Assembly (NCBI GenBank): GCA_047614245.1
Contig: JBLHIC010000001.1
Location: 38,210 to 102,209 of the forward strand
Origin: Ulvibacter sp047614245
Lineage (GTDB): Bacteria > Bacteroidota > Bacteroidia > Flavobacteriales > Flavobacteriaceae
Direction of reading: 5' to 3'
DNA: 64,000 bases
Shown here: positions 8,005-16,687 of the stretch, piece by piece
Position numbering within the stretch: the stretch's first letter is position 1
Layout: each line of letters starts with the position of its first letter
Position numbers and translations under genes: made by a program
The notes under the pieces: generated by a model
Seen by the model: only the letters and a program-made list of their open reading frames with translations
The model's database searches: none
What the model was told of the DNA's origin: nothing

Positions 8005-9765
8005 ATGAAGAAAATTCTATTAGTATTCTTAGCGTTAATTTTCTTCGGAAGTAATTTTGCACAATCTATAGAGAAAGACTGGAAATTCAGTTCAATAGAG
8101 AATGATTCTGGAGAAGCTCTCTTTCCTATTAATTCAGAAAATGATTTTCTTACATTAAGCAATGGTTCTTTTGAATATACATTAGAAGCCAAGAATAATC
8201 TTAAGGCCAGCGGAGATTATATTTCTCAGAATAACCTTCTAATTCTCTTTTATAGTAAGCCAAACGACACTATTCGTAAATATCGAGTTTCCGAAGTAAC
8301 CGATAGCACATTAGTTTTATCTGAAAACAACATACACTATAAGTTCACAAAAGCATCCAAAGTCCAACAGTTGGCTTCATCTACGGAAAATGATGAACTT
8401 AATGGTATTGTTCCTGTACAAGGGTTTTCTATGAATAGTCTATGGAGAGGTGTTTTAGGAATGCTGTCTTTACTTTTTATTGCTTTTTTGTTTAGTTCTA
8501 ACCGCAAAGCCATAAACTGGCGAACTGTGGGGATTGGTCTTTCATTACAAATGGTCATAGCCATTGGGGTTTTAAAAATTCCCTTTATCCAAAGTATTTT
8601 TGAAGCCATAGGAAGAGTTTTTATTGAAATTCTAGAATATACTCGTGCCGGAAGTAAATTCCTTTTCGAAGGGCTTGTGGTTGATATGAACACATTTGGG
8701 TTTATATTTGCATTTCAGGTTCTCCCTACAATAATCTTCTTCTCCGCACTTACGTCTGTTTTGTTCTACTTGGGCATCATTCAGAAAGTAGTGAAAGCTT
8801 TAGGATGGCTGTTATCAAAGGCTTTAAGAATATCTGGAGCTGAAAGTTTAAGTGTTGCAGGAAATATCTTTTTGGGTCAAACGGAAGCACCACTTTTAAT
8901 TAAAGCGTATCTGGAAAAAATGACCAAGTCTGAAATGCTTTTGGTTATGATAGGCGGCATGGCGACCGTGGCAGGAGCCGTTCTAGCAGCCTATATCGGA
9001 TTTCTTGGCGGAGATGACCCGGTTCTAAGATTAATGTTTGCTAAGCATTTATTAGCTGCTTCCGTAATGGCGGCTCCTGGAGCTATTGTAATTTCAAAAA
9101 TATTATATCCTGAAACCGAAAAGATCAATACTGATGTTCAAGTATCTTCAGAGAAAATAGGGTCAAACATCCTTGACGCGATATCAAACGGAACCACTGA
9201 AGGGCTTAAGTTGGCCGTTAATGTTGGCGCGATGCTTTTGGTTTTTGTTGCAATGATAGCAATGGTTAATGGCGGTTTCGACTTAATAGCTAGCTTCGAC
9301 GGCATACGTATTAAAATGATTAATTTGAATTGGCATTTTACTTCTCTCAATGAATTAATTGCAGCTAACACTTCTTATGATAGGCTATCTTTAGAGTTCA
9401 TTCTTGGACATTTATTTGCGCCCCTGATGTGGCTTGTAGGAGTAGCTAAAGAGGATATGATGATGATGGGCCAATTACTAGGAATAAAACTTGCAGCGAG
9501 TGAATTTGTAGGCTACATTCAGCTAGCCGATTTAAAAAATGTATCGAATGCTGCACATTTGAAATACGACAAATCGATAATAATGGCAACCTATATGCTC
9601 TGTGGGTTTGCTAATTTCGCTTCTATCGGGATACAAATTGGAGGTATTGGATCTCTAGCCCCTGGACAGAGAAAGATATTGTCCAAATTCGGGATGAAAG
9701 CACTTCTTGGTGGAACCATAGCGTCCCTAATTTCTGCTGCAATTGCAGGAATGATTATTGGCTAA
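8005..9765 (+). CDS. Concentrative nucleoside transporter with secreted N-terminal domain
   Basis: An inner-membrane ion/nucleoside symporter of the CNT (NupC) family. The transporter part starts near residue 140 and has the CNT core: the NupC-like GQTEAPLLIKAYLEKM segment, GGMATVAGAVLAAYIG, and a C-terminal gate domain ending GTIASLISAAIAG. At 586 residues it is longer than the roughly 400 of NupC because of an N-terminal addition: a signal peptide (residues 1-20, ending NFAQ) and about 110 soluble residues that look lipocalin-like (beta-rich, WKFSSIENDSGEALFPI). That domain would face the periplasm and might bind nucleosides; this is inference. Followed by thyA, so thymidine salvage and synthesis genes sit together. 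Confidence 0.9.
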   Translation: MKKILLVFLALIFFGSNFAQSIEKDWKFSSIENDSGEALFPINSENDFLTLSNGSFEYTLEAKNNLKASGDYISQNNLLILFYSKPNDTIRKYRVSEVTDSTLVLSENNIHYKFTKASKVQQLASSTENDELNGIVPVQGFSMNSLWRGVLGMLSLLFIAFLFSSNRKAINWRTVGIGLSLQMVIAIGVLKIPFIQSIFEAIGRVFIEILEYTRAGSKFLFEGLVVDMNTFGFIFAFQVLPTIIFFSALTSVLFYLGIIQKVVKALGWLLSKALRISGAESLSVAGNIFLGQTEAPLLIKAYLEKMTKSEMLLVMIGGMATVAGAVLAAYIGFLGGDDPVLRLMFAKHLLAASVMAAPGAIVISKILYPETEKINTDVQVSSEKIGSNILDAISNGTTEGLKLAVNVGAMLLVFVAMIAMVNGGFDLIASFDGIRIKMINLNWHFTSLNELIAANTSYDRLSLEFILGHLFAPLMWLVGVAKEDMMMMGQLLGIKLAASEFVGYIQLADLKNVSNAAHLKYDKSIIMATYMLCGFANFASIGIQIGGIGSLAPGQRKILSKFGMKALLGGTIASLISAAIAGMIIG

Positions 9766-9852
9766 TAGTTAATAACTTATTCAAAAAGGCAACAGTTTGT
9801 ATTTCAATAATAGCCTGTGTTTTTTTACTTTTATGGCCATAAGAAATCACCG

Positions 9853-10677
9853 ATGAAACAATACTTAGACCTTGTAAAACATGTAATAGAAAATGGAGCT
9901 GAAAAGCACGATCGCACTGGCACTGGTACCAAAAGTGTGTTTGGGTATCAAATGCGTTTCGACTTGAGCGAAGGGTTTCCTATGGTTACCACTAAAAAGG
10001 TACATCTGAAATCGATGATATATGAGTTGCTTTGGTTTTTAAAAGGCGACACTAATATTAATTACCTTAAAGAAAACGGGGTTCGTATTTGGAATGAATG
10101 GGCAGATGAGAATGGAGATTTAGGACCTGTATATGGTCATCAGTGGCGGAATTGGAATAGTGAGGAAATTGATCAGATTTCTGATATTATTGAAACTTTA
10201 AAAAGTAATCCCGATAGTCGTCGTATGTTGGTGAGTGCATGGAACCCAAGTGTCCTACCTGATACATCTAAATCTTTTGATGAAAACGTCTCAAATGGAA
10301 AAGCGGCGCTTCCACCCTGTCATGCTTTCTTTCAGTTTTATGTTGCAAATGGTAAATTATCATGCCAGCTTTATCAGCGAAGTGCCGATATTTTTTTAGG
10401 AGTGCCATTTAATATTGGCTCTTATGCCTTATTAACTATGATGATGGCCCAAGTTTGCGGTTATGAGGCAGGAGACTTCATTCACACCTTTGGTGACGCC
10501 CATATTTACAGCAATCATAAAGAACAAATTGAACTGCAACTATCAAGAAACCCGAGACCCTTGCCTAAAATGTTGCTAAATCCAGATGTAAAAGATATAT
10601 TTGGCTTCAAATTTGAAGACTTTACACTCACAGATTATAATCCCCACCCACACATCAAAGGTGCTGTGGCCATCTAA
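9853..10677 (+). CDS. thyA: Thymidylate synthase
   Basis: Converts dUMP to dTMP using methylene-tetrahydrofolate. The start at 9853 (MKQYLDLVKHVIENG) matches ThyA; an upstream GTG/TTG-type start would add 12 unlike residues. The 274 residues include RTGTGTKS (21-28), the catalytic Cys156 in LPPCHAFFQF, QRSADIFLGVPFNI, and the C-terminal PHPHIKGAVAI ending with the usual hydrophobic tail. An insertion of about 10 residues before the active site (residues 138-150) is typical of many non-enteric enzymes. The product dihydrofolate is recycled by DHFR, encoded about 2 kb downstream. Confidence 0.96.
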   Translation: MKQYLDLVKHVIENGAEKHDRTGTGTKSVFGYQMRFDLSEGFPMVTTKKVHLKSMIYELLWFLKGDTNINYLKENGVRIWNEWADENGDLGPVYGHQWRNWNSEEIDQISDIIETLKSNPDSRRMLVSAWNPSVLPDTSKSFDENVSNGKAALPPCHAFFQFYVANGKLSCQLYQRSADIFLGVPFNIGSYALLTMMMAQVCGYEAGDFIHTFGDAHIYSNHKEQIELQLSRNPRPLPKMLLNPDVKDIFGFKFEDFTLTDYNPHPHIKGAVAI

Positions 10678-10693
10678 TTTTTAAAACCTACTT

Positions 10694-11125
10694 ATGAAAA
10701 TTTCACTCATTATTTTATGCCTGCTAATTTCTACAACAATCTTTGCACAAGAGGATTGGGGTAGTTTAAATAAAAATAAACTTACCCTTAAAGAAATAGC
10801 TCCAATATGGCCCGGTTGTGAAGCTGGCGAGTCAGCGAAAAGAGATGCATGTTTTGATAAAATGTTAGTGAAACACGTTGGAAAAAATTTTAAATACCCA
10901 GCCGAAGAGTACAAAAAAAACATCCAGGGTAAAGTCGTTGTTAAGTTTATTATAAATACCAAAGGTTTAGTAGAAATCAAATCTGCTATTGGAGGGAATA
11001 AAGGCTTGCAGGAAGCTGCTAAAAAAAACATCTTATCAATTCCAAAAATGAAACCAGGTATGTATGCAGGCAAACCATCTGCTGTAGCCTATACTGTACC
11101 GTTTAATTTTAAAACTGGAAAGTAA
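10694..11125 (+). CDS. Small secreted protein with TonB C-terminal domain
   Basis: A 143-residue periplasmic protein: signal peptide at residues 1-19 (ending IFAQ), a two-Cys segment (PGCEAGESAKRDACF), then a TonB C-terminal type domain from about residue 62 (YPAEEYKKNIQGKVVVKFI) to the end. It lacks the N-terminal membrane anchor and proline-rich linker of true TonB, as do many flavobacterial paralogs annotated as energy transducer TonB. It starts 16 bases after thyA and may be co-transcribed. A role in outer-membrane transport is possible but unproven. Confidence 0.8.
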   Translation: MKISLIILCLLISTTIFAQEDWGSLNKNKLTLKEIAPIWPGCEAGESAKRDACFDKMLVKHVGKNFKYPAEEYKKNIQGKVVVKFIINTKGLVEIKSAIGGNKGLQEAAKKNILSIPKMKPGMYAGKPSAVAYTVPFNFKTGK

Positions 11126-11197
11126 CTTCAAAATTCTAAAACTGCTCAAAACTATAAAGAGCCTTTATAAAAGTTGGTCTTGACATCTGATCCAGCT

Positions 11198-11241
11198 CAG
11201 TCGAGAACTACAGCTCCTGGCCATCAATAAGGTCTCGACTG
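11198..11241. repeat. Intergenic inverted repeat (CAGTCGAGA/TCTCGACTG)
   Basis: Two perfect 9-bp arms (11198-11206 and 11233-11241) separated by 26 bases lie between two convergent genes. The GTCGAG-rich sequence resembles intergenic palindromic repeats seen in other flavobacterial genomes. It lacks a T-tract and is not a classical terminator, but could still form a barrier between the converging transcripts. Confidence 0.45.
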
Positions 11242-11289
11242 CGATCGACCAGTCAAATTTTCACATTTTAGACAGCTCCTTTATTATAT

Positions 11290-12375
11290 TTATTCATTAG
11301 CATTAATCACCTCAATTAACTTGTCTAAATCTTCCAGTGAATTATAAAAGTGGAAGCTGACACGAATTCCATTTCCACGTTGCGAGCATATAATATTGCT
11401 CTCTTTAAATTTCTGAAACAATCCATTCTTCGCTCTAAGATTGAAAATCGAAGAATGTTGCTCTCTTTTTATCACAGCTTCGTCTAATAAATCCAATTCT
11501 TCAAATCGTTTCTTAGCCTCTCTTCCTAGAAGATTAATTTTTTCCTCAATAACATTCATTCCTATTCTTTCTAGTAACTCTAGTGATTTCTGAAGGCTCC
11601 CATAATTTAATGTATCCTGATGCCCGGGCTCAAACCTTTTAACAAAAGTTATATCATCCCGTCTGCTAAACACCGCGTCACTTGAATTAAACCCAATTAC
11701 TTTTGGCGATATTTTTTTCTGAGTACCCTCTTTAACTATTATAATCGCATTTCCATAACCAGCTAGCAACCATTTATAACAACTCGCAATTAAAACGTCT
11801 AGGCCACTTTCCGAAAAATTAAAATCGGATGTCCCTAAAAATTGAGTCCCATCAGCTATAATAATAAGGTTTGGATGATATGCTTTTAATCTTTTAACAA
11901 ACGCTAAATCAATTTTTATTCCAGTAATATATTGCACTAAACTAAAGGCTATAACATCCGGTTGCTGTTCCTGGATAGCTGTCTCAATATTTTCTTCTAA
12001 ATTCTGATTGACATCTGCATAACAAACATCAAAATCCCGATTCTCGACTGCCCAGTTTATGGAAGGATAATCAGATTTCAGCAACAGGACTTTCAGGTTA
12101 GGTGTTAAACCATCCAGTAAGCTGTTAAATCCGAAAGAAAAATTAGGAATTAAACCTACCTCATTTTCAGAAGCTTTAAAAAAATTCGCCACAGTAGTGC
12201 GTATACTTTCAATATGAAGTTTATGTAGATCACGGAAAACACTCCCTTCTTGGAGAAGATTTGTATCTTGTTCGTGTCTCCAAGCTACAAGTGATCGAGA
12301 AATTAAACCACAGGAAGCTGCATTTAAGTAGGTATAACGCTCTAAAACCGGGAATTCCTTTTTAAAATCTATCAT
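11290..12375 (-). CDS. Class V aminotransferase-fold PLP enzyme
   Basis: A 361-residue PLP-dependent enzyme of the cysteine-desulfurase/class V aminotransferase family. The fold motifs are present: LNAASCGLISRS at the N-terminus, IIADGTQFLG with Asp175 for the PLP ring nitrogen, and the likely Schiff-base Lys201 in SCYKWLLAGYGN. The SxHKW-type motif reads CYKW here. Close in form to isopenicillin-N-epimerase-like and kynureninase-like enzymes; no substrate can be named. Monocistronic and convergent with the TonB-C gene. Confidence 0.75.
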   Translation of the reverse strand: MIDFKKEFPVLERYTYLNAASCGLISRSLVAWRHEQDTNLLQEGSVFRDLHKLHIESIRTTVANFFKASENEVGLIPNFSFGFNSLLDGLTPNLKVLLLKSDYPSINWAVENRDFDVCYADVNQNLEENIETAIQEQQPDVIAFSLVQYITGIKIDLAFVKRLKAYHPNLIIIADGTQFLGTSDFNFSESGLDVLIASCYKWLLAGYGNAIIIVKEGTQKKISPKVIGFNSSDAVFSRRDDITFVKRFEPGHQDTLNYGSLQKSLELLERIGMNVIEEKINLLGREAKKRFEELDLLDEAVIKREQHSSIFNLRAKNGLFQKFKESNIICSQRGNGIRVSFHFYNSLEDLDKLIEVINANE

Positions 12376-12435
12376 ATAATGGAGGGGATAATTGAAAATT
12401 AGGTAATTTTACATCTCAGATAAAAGTAACTAACA

Positions 12436-13338
12436 ATGTTTTCAAGAACAAAAAAAATAGAAAAAATTGACACAGAGCAACGTGAACAATTTGAATATGC
12501 TCTTGCTCGCATTAAGCAGAAGCAAAAGTTGATGCGACATTTTATTGTTTTTCTGGTTGGATCTATTTTTCTAGTTATTATCAATCCTATATTAGGCTAT
12601 GGAGATGATTTCTTTATCAAAAATTGGTTTATTTGGGCTCTTCTCATATGGGCATTTCTATTTTTGATCCATTTTTTTAATGTATTTATAATGAATACTT
12701 TTATGAGTAAAGAATGGGAACATAAACAACTATCAAAGTTAAAGGCAAAACAAGAAAAAAGGGTTCTGGAACTCCAAATACAAGTGGAAAAAGAGATTCC
12801 GATTCCAAATGAAAAACAAAATCAGATTTTAAGAAGCAAATCACAGGAAGATAAGACAATTACGATGATCGCGGCAGCAGGAGCCAATAACGAATTAGGA
12901 CTTAACAATGACTTGATTTGGCACTTGCCAGATGATTTTAAACGTTTCAAGCAGCTTACAACAGGCCATCACATTATTATGGGGCGTAAGACCTTTGAGT
13001 CCTTCCCAAAACCACTTCCCAATAGGACACATATAGTAATTACCCGGAATAAGGGCTATGCAAAAGAAGGAGCCATTATCGCACACAGCATGGAGGAGGC
13101 AATTTCTATAGCAGAAGGCGATATGCAGCCATTTATAATTGGCGGGGGAGAGATCTATAAAATAGGGCTTGAATTTGCGCAGAAAATAGAATTGACTAGG
13201 GTGCACGGAGCCTTCAAAGCAGATACTTTTTTTCCAGAAATTCCAAGTTCAAAATGGAAACTTGCCTTAGAAGATGACCATGACAAGGATGACCGTCACG
13301 AATTCGCTTTTAGTTATCAAACATTTTTAAGGAAGTAA
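12436..13338 (+). CDS. folA: 2TM membrane domain fused to dihydrofolate reductase
   Basis: A 300-residue fusion. Residues about 10-115 are a 2TM domain: a basic helix, two hydrophobic segments (IVFLVGSIFLVIINPILG and FIWALLIWAFLFLIHFF) and a coiled, charged linker. Residues about 140-300 are a complete DHFR (TMIAAAGANNELGLNN, DLIWHLPDDFKRFK, IIMGRKTFESFP, FIIGGGEIY), which reduces dihydrofolate made by ThyA. DHFR is normally a stand-alone cytosolic enzyme of about 160 residues. An internal ATG at 12865 could yield free DHFR, but no stop or frameshift separates the domains. As read, the enzyme is tethered to the inner membrane. Confidence 0.88.
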   Translation: MFSRTKKIEKIDTEQREQFEYALARIKQKQKLMRHFIVFLVGSIFLVIINPILGYGDDFFIKNWFIWALLIWAFLFLIHFFNVFIMNTFMSKEWEHKQLSKLKAKQEKRVLELQIQVEKEIPIPNEKQNQILRSKSQEDKTITMIAAAGANNELGLNNDLIWHLPDDFKRFKQLTTGHHIIMGRKTFESFPKPLPNRTHIVITRNKGYAKEGAIIAHSMEEAISIAEGDMQPFIIGGGEIYKIGLEFAQKIELTRVHGAFKADTFFPEIPSSKWKLALEDDHDKDDRHEFAFSYQTFLRK

Positions 13339-13394
13339 CTTCTTTTTCGCACGAATTACTTGAAAACTTATTTTTACACTTTAATACATAATTT

Positions 13395-14276
13395 ATGAAT
13401 GCATATATATTTCCTGGACAAGGAGCCCAATTTACAGGAATGGGCTTAGATCTTTACGAAGCTTCACAAAAAGCAAAAGATCTTTTCCACCAAGCTAACG
13501 AATTACTCGGTTTTGATATAACCAAAACAATGTTCGAAGGATCTCCAGAGGAGCTTAAGGAAACTAAGATAACCCAGCCTGCAATATTTTTACATTCTAC
13601 TATTCTCGCAGAAGTAATGGGGGGTGAATTTAGGCCAGATATGGTTGCAGGGCATTCACTTGGTGAACTATCAGCCCTAGTTGCTAATAAAGCCCTTGCA
13701 TTTAGTGATGGCTTGCAATTAGTATATAAACGTGCTTTAGCGATGCAAAAAGCTTGTGAATTAACGCCCTCGACTATGGCCGCAGTTTTAAGTTTAGAAG
13801 ACTCTGTGGTTGAACAAATTTGTGCTGAAACGCCTGGTATTGTCGTTGCAGCCAACTATAACTGTCCCGGACAATTGGTTATATCCGGTGAGCTAGAAGC
13901 TGTTACTAATGCTTGTCAAGCACTTAAAGAAGCAGGAGCAAGACGTGCATTATTACTTCCTGTTGGCGGGGCTTTTCATAGCCCATTGATGGAACCTGCA
14001 CGAGAAGAATTAGCCTCAGCTATAGAAGCAACAATTTTTTCTAGACCAGCGTGTCCTATTTATCAGAATGTGAATGCTTCTCCTGTAATTGATCCGTTAG
14101 AAATTAAGGCTAATCTTATTTCTCAATTAACCGCACCCGTGAAATGGACCCAGAGTGTGCAAAATATGATTAAAGATGGTGCAACTCATTTTATTGAAGT
14201 TGGACCAGGTAATGTATTACAGGGATTGGTCAAGAAAATTAATCGTGAGATGGAAACTGAAAAAGCCGCTATTTAA
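13395..14276 (+). CDS. fabD: Malonyl-CoA:ACP transacylase
   Basis: Transfers malonyl from CoA to acyl carrier protein to start fatty-acid elongation. The 293 residues match the family. Motifs: PGQGAQ at 8-12, the catalytic Ser88 in GHSLGELSAL, and the catalytic His in GGAFHSPLMEPA near residue 196, with QNVNA and VGPGNVLQGLVKK near the C-terminus. Lies 56 bases after the DHFR fusion and is convergent with the amidohydrolase, whose end is 2 bases away. Confidence 0.96.
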   Translation: MNAYIFPGQGAQFTGMGLDLYEASQKAKDLFHQANELLGFDITKTMFEGSPEELKETKITQPAIFLHSTILAEVMGGEFRPDMVAGHSLGELSALVANKALAFSDGLQLVYKRALAMQKACELTPSTMAAVLSLEDSVVEQICAETPGIVVAANYNCPGQLVISGELEAVTNACQALKEAGARRALLLPVGGAFHSPLMEPAREELASAIEATIFSRPACPIYQNVNASPVIDPLEIKANLISQLTAPVKWTQSVQNMIKDGATHFIEVGPGNVLQGLVKKINREMETEKAAI

Positions 14277-14278
14277 AA

Positions 14279-15556
14279 TTATAGCTGTTTGCAGATAACT
14301 CCTTCTTTCATTACAAATACTACGTTTTCCATAGTATGAATATTTTGAGTTGGGTCATCATCAACGGCAATTATATCGGCTATAAATCCAGGCGCGATTT
14401 GACCTAATTCTTTTTCCATATCTAAGACCTTTGCATTGGTAATTGTAGCTGATTGTAATGAAAACATTTCAGACCAGCCAGTTTCTACCATATAGCCAAA
14501 CTCTTTCGCATTCTCCCCGTGAGGAAATACACCAGCATCGGTTCCAAATGCAATATTGACCCCTTCTTTATAAACCATAGCAAAGGTGGCGCGAAGCTGA
14601 GCATCAATTTCAATAATTTTAGGAATAATAATCTCGGGGTAATAGCCTTTAATCTTTGCTTTTTGAGCAACATATCTACCCGCAGAAAGTGTAGGTACCA
14701 AGTAGGTGCCATACTCTTTCATAAGAGCAGCCGTCTCTTTATCCATTAACGAGCCGTGTTCGATGGTGGTAACTCCAGCAATAATAGCGCGCTTCATACC
14801 TTCTACTCCATGTGCATGAGCGGCTACACCCATCCCATATTCGCGAGCAGTTTTAACAATTTCATTTACTTCTTCCTGAGTGAACTGTGGATTGTGCCCA
14901 TTTTTACTTACACTTAACACACCCCCTGTCGCCGTTATTTTAATCCAATCTGCGCCGTTTTTATAACGTTGTCTTACCGCTTTACGAGCATCGGCTGGGC
15001 TATTTATAACGCCTTCTGCAGGCCCAGGATCTCCCATCAAATCCTTGCGCCAACCATTAGTAGGATCTGCATGACCGCCAGTCGTTCCAATAGCTTTTTC
15101 AGCAGTAAAAATGCGCGGCCCAATAATTTTTCCTTTCGCGATAGCATTTCGAAGTGACACATTTACCCCACTACCGCCCAGATCACGAACTGATGTAAAA
15201 CCTGCCATCAAAGTACGTTTAGAAATCTCTGCAGCGTTAAATGCAACATCTGCTTCGTTTAATGTAAATTCTTCTAAATATTGACTCGGACTTGTTTCGC
15301 CTTCAATATGCACATGCATATCTATTAATCCCGGAAGTACCGTTTTATTCTTTAAATCTATAACAATATCAACCTGTTTTGGAGATGAAAACCCATTTTC
15401 AACTCTAAGTATTTTTGAACCCGAAACAACGATTGTCTTATTAGAAAGCACTTTTCCTTGCCTAGTGTCTATTATCTTTCCACAATGCAATAAAGTCTCC
15501 TGCGCTGTTCCTTCAAAGCATAAGGTTACCAATAAAATTAACAGTAATTTTTTCAT
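14279..15556 (-). CDS. Secreted metal-dependent amidohydrolase
   Basis: A 425-residue amidohydrolase-superfamily enzyme with a signal peptide (residues 1-19, ending EGTAQ), so it acts in the periplasm. Metal-site motifs are complete: HVH in DMHVHIEGE, a candidate carboxylated Lys in GADWIKITATGG, His in AAHAHGVEGM, His in TIEHGSLMD and Asp in FGTDAGVFPHG. It belongs to the imidazolonepropionase-like/Xaa-Pro dipeptidase-type group often found in flavobacteria; the substrate, perhaps a dipeptide, cannot be read from sequence. It ends 2 bases from fabD (convergent). Confidence 0.87.
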   Translation of the reverse strand: MKKLLLILLVTLCFEGTAQETLLHCGKIIDTRQGKVLSNKTIVVSGSKILRVENGFSSPKQVDIVIDLKNKTVLPGLIDMHVHIEGETSPSQYLEEFTLNEADVAFNAAEISKRTLMAGFTSVRDLGGSGVNVSLRNAIAKGKIIGPRIFTAEKAIGTTGGHADPTNGWRKDLMGDPGPAEGVINSPADARKAVRQRYKNGADWIKITATGGVLSVSKNGHNPQFTQEEVNEIVKTAREYGMGVAAHAHGVEGMKRAIIAGVTTIEHGSLMDKETAALMKEYGTYLVPTLSAGRYVAQKAKIKGYYPEIIIPKIIEIDAQLRATFAMVYKEGVNIAFGTDAGVFPHGENAKEFGYMVETGWSEMFSLQSATITNAKVLDMEKELGQIAPGFIADIIAVDDDPTQNIHTMENVVFVMKEGVICKQL

Positions 15557-15624
15557 TTAACAACAGTTTAATTTAGACTCTCATACCAGCAGTTAATTGA
15601 TTCAAAACTTAGAAGCCAATTGTA

Positions 15625-16647
15625 CTAATTAATATTTCTAATTTTCTTTTCCCACTTCCACGAGGAAGCCAATGCTTCTTCCATAGTCTTCTCGGCATGC
15701 CACCCTAAAACTTTATTAGCCTTTGTAGTATCTGCAAATACTGAAACCACATCCCCGGGACGCCTGTCAACAATTTTATAATTTAATTCTTGATTGGTCA
15801 CTTTTTCAAATGCATTAATAACCTCTAATACGGAAGAGCCTCTACCTGTGCCCACATTAAAAACCTCCAAATCGCTCGAATTTTCTTCAGAAAGCAAACG
15901 TTTTAAAGCAATAACATGCGCTTTAGCTAGATCCACAACATGAATATAATCCCTAATATTACTGCCATCGGGGGTTGGATAATCATTTCCAAAAACAAGC
16001 AATTGTTCTCTTACTCCTGCCGCAGTTTGAGTAACAAAAGGCACTAGATTTTGAGGCAACCCAACTGGAAGTTCACCCAATTCAGCTGTATCGTGGGCGC
16101 CAATTGGATTAAAATAACGTAAAGAAATGGCCTGAATATCTGAAACAGAGCAGGTGTCATAAATAATTTCCTCACTTATCTGTTTCGTATTTCCATATGG
16201 CGACATCGCAGGTTTAATTTGCGCCGATTCTGCGATTGGCAATGAATCTGGCTCTCCATAAACGGTGCATGACGAGCTAAAAATAAGGTTGTTGATTTTA
16301 TGATTTTTGCATTCCTGAAGTAAATAGATGAGGGTGCTTACATTATTTTCATAGTAGAGCAAAGGGTTTTCAACACTTTCACCAACCGCCTTACTGGCTG
16401 CAAAATGTATGACTCCAGAGATATTATTGTGTCGTTTAAAGAAGTCTGAAACATCAGCTTTTACACGAAGGTCGAGCTTTTCAAAAGAAGGAGGTGTTTT
16501 AGTGATATTAGTTATTCCTTCAAGTGCGTCGAGAGATGAATTCGATAGATTGTCGATTATCACTACTTCGAAACCTGAATTCTGAAGTTCGACTACAGTA
16601 TGAGATCCAATATAACCTAGCCCCCCCGTTACAAGTATTTTTTTCAT
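15625..16647 (-). CDS. galE: UDP-glucose 4-epimerase
   Basis: Interconverts UDP-glucose and UDP-galactose for sugar metabolism and surface polysaccharides. The 340-residue SDR protein has the NAD-binding GGLGYIGS at the N-terminus, SSSCTVYGEP, the catalytic YxxxK as SPYGNTK near residue 150, and the GalE-type C-terminus (DGSNIRDYIHVVDLAKAH, FNVGTGRGSSVLEV). Upstream on the same strand is a sugar aminotransferase, and the Kdo transferase is divergent, so this looks like part of an envelope-sugar cluster. Confidence 0.94.
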   Translation of the reverse strand: MKKILVTGGLGYIGSHTVVELQNSGFEVVIIDNLSNSSLDALEGITNITKTPPSFEKLDLRVKADVSDFFKRHNNISGVIHFAASKAVGESVENPLLYYENNVSTLIYLLQECKNHKINNLIFSSSCTVYGEPDSLPIAESAQIKPAMSPYGNTKQISEEIIYDTCSVSDIQAISLRYFNPIGAHDTAELGELPVGLPQNLVPFVTQTAAGVREQLLVFGNDYPTPDGSNIRDYIHVVDLAKAHVIALKRLLSEENSSDLEVFNVGTGRGSSVLEVINAFEKVTNQELNYKIVDRRPGDVVSVFADTTKANKVLGWHAEKTMEEALASSWKWEKKIRNIN

Positions 16648-16687
16648 TCTTATTCCTTTAAAAGGACGTAATATTTATTAGCACGTC

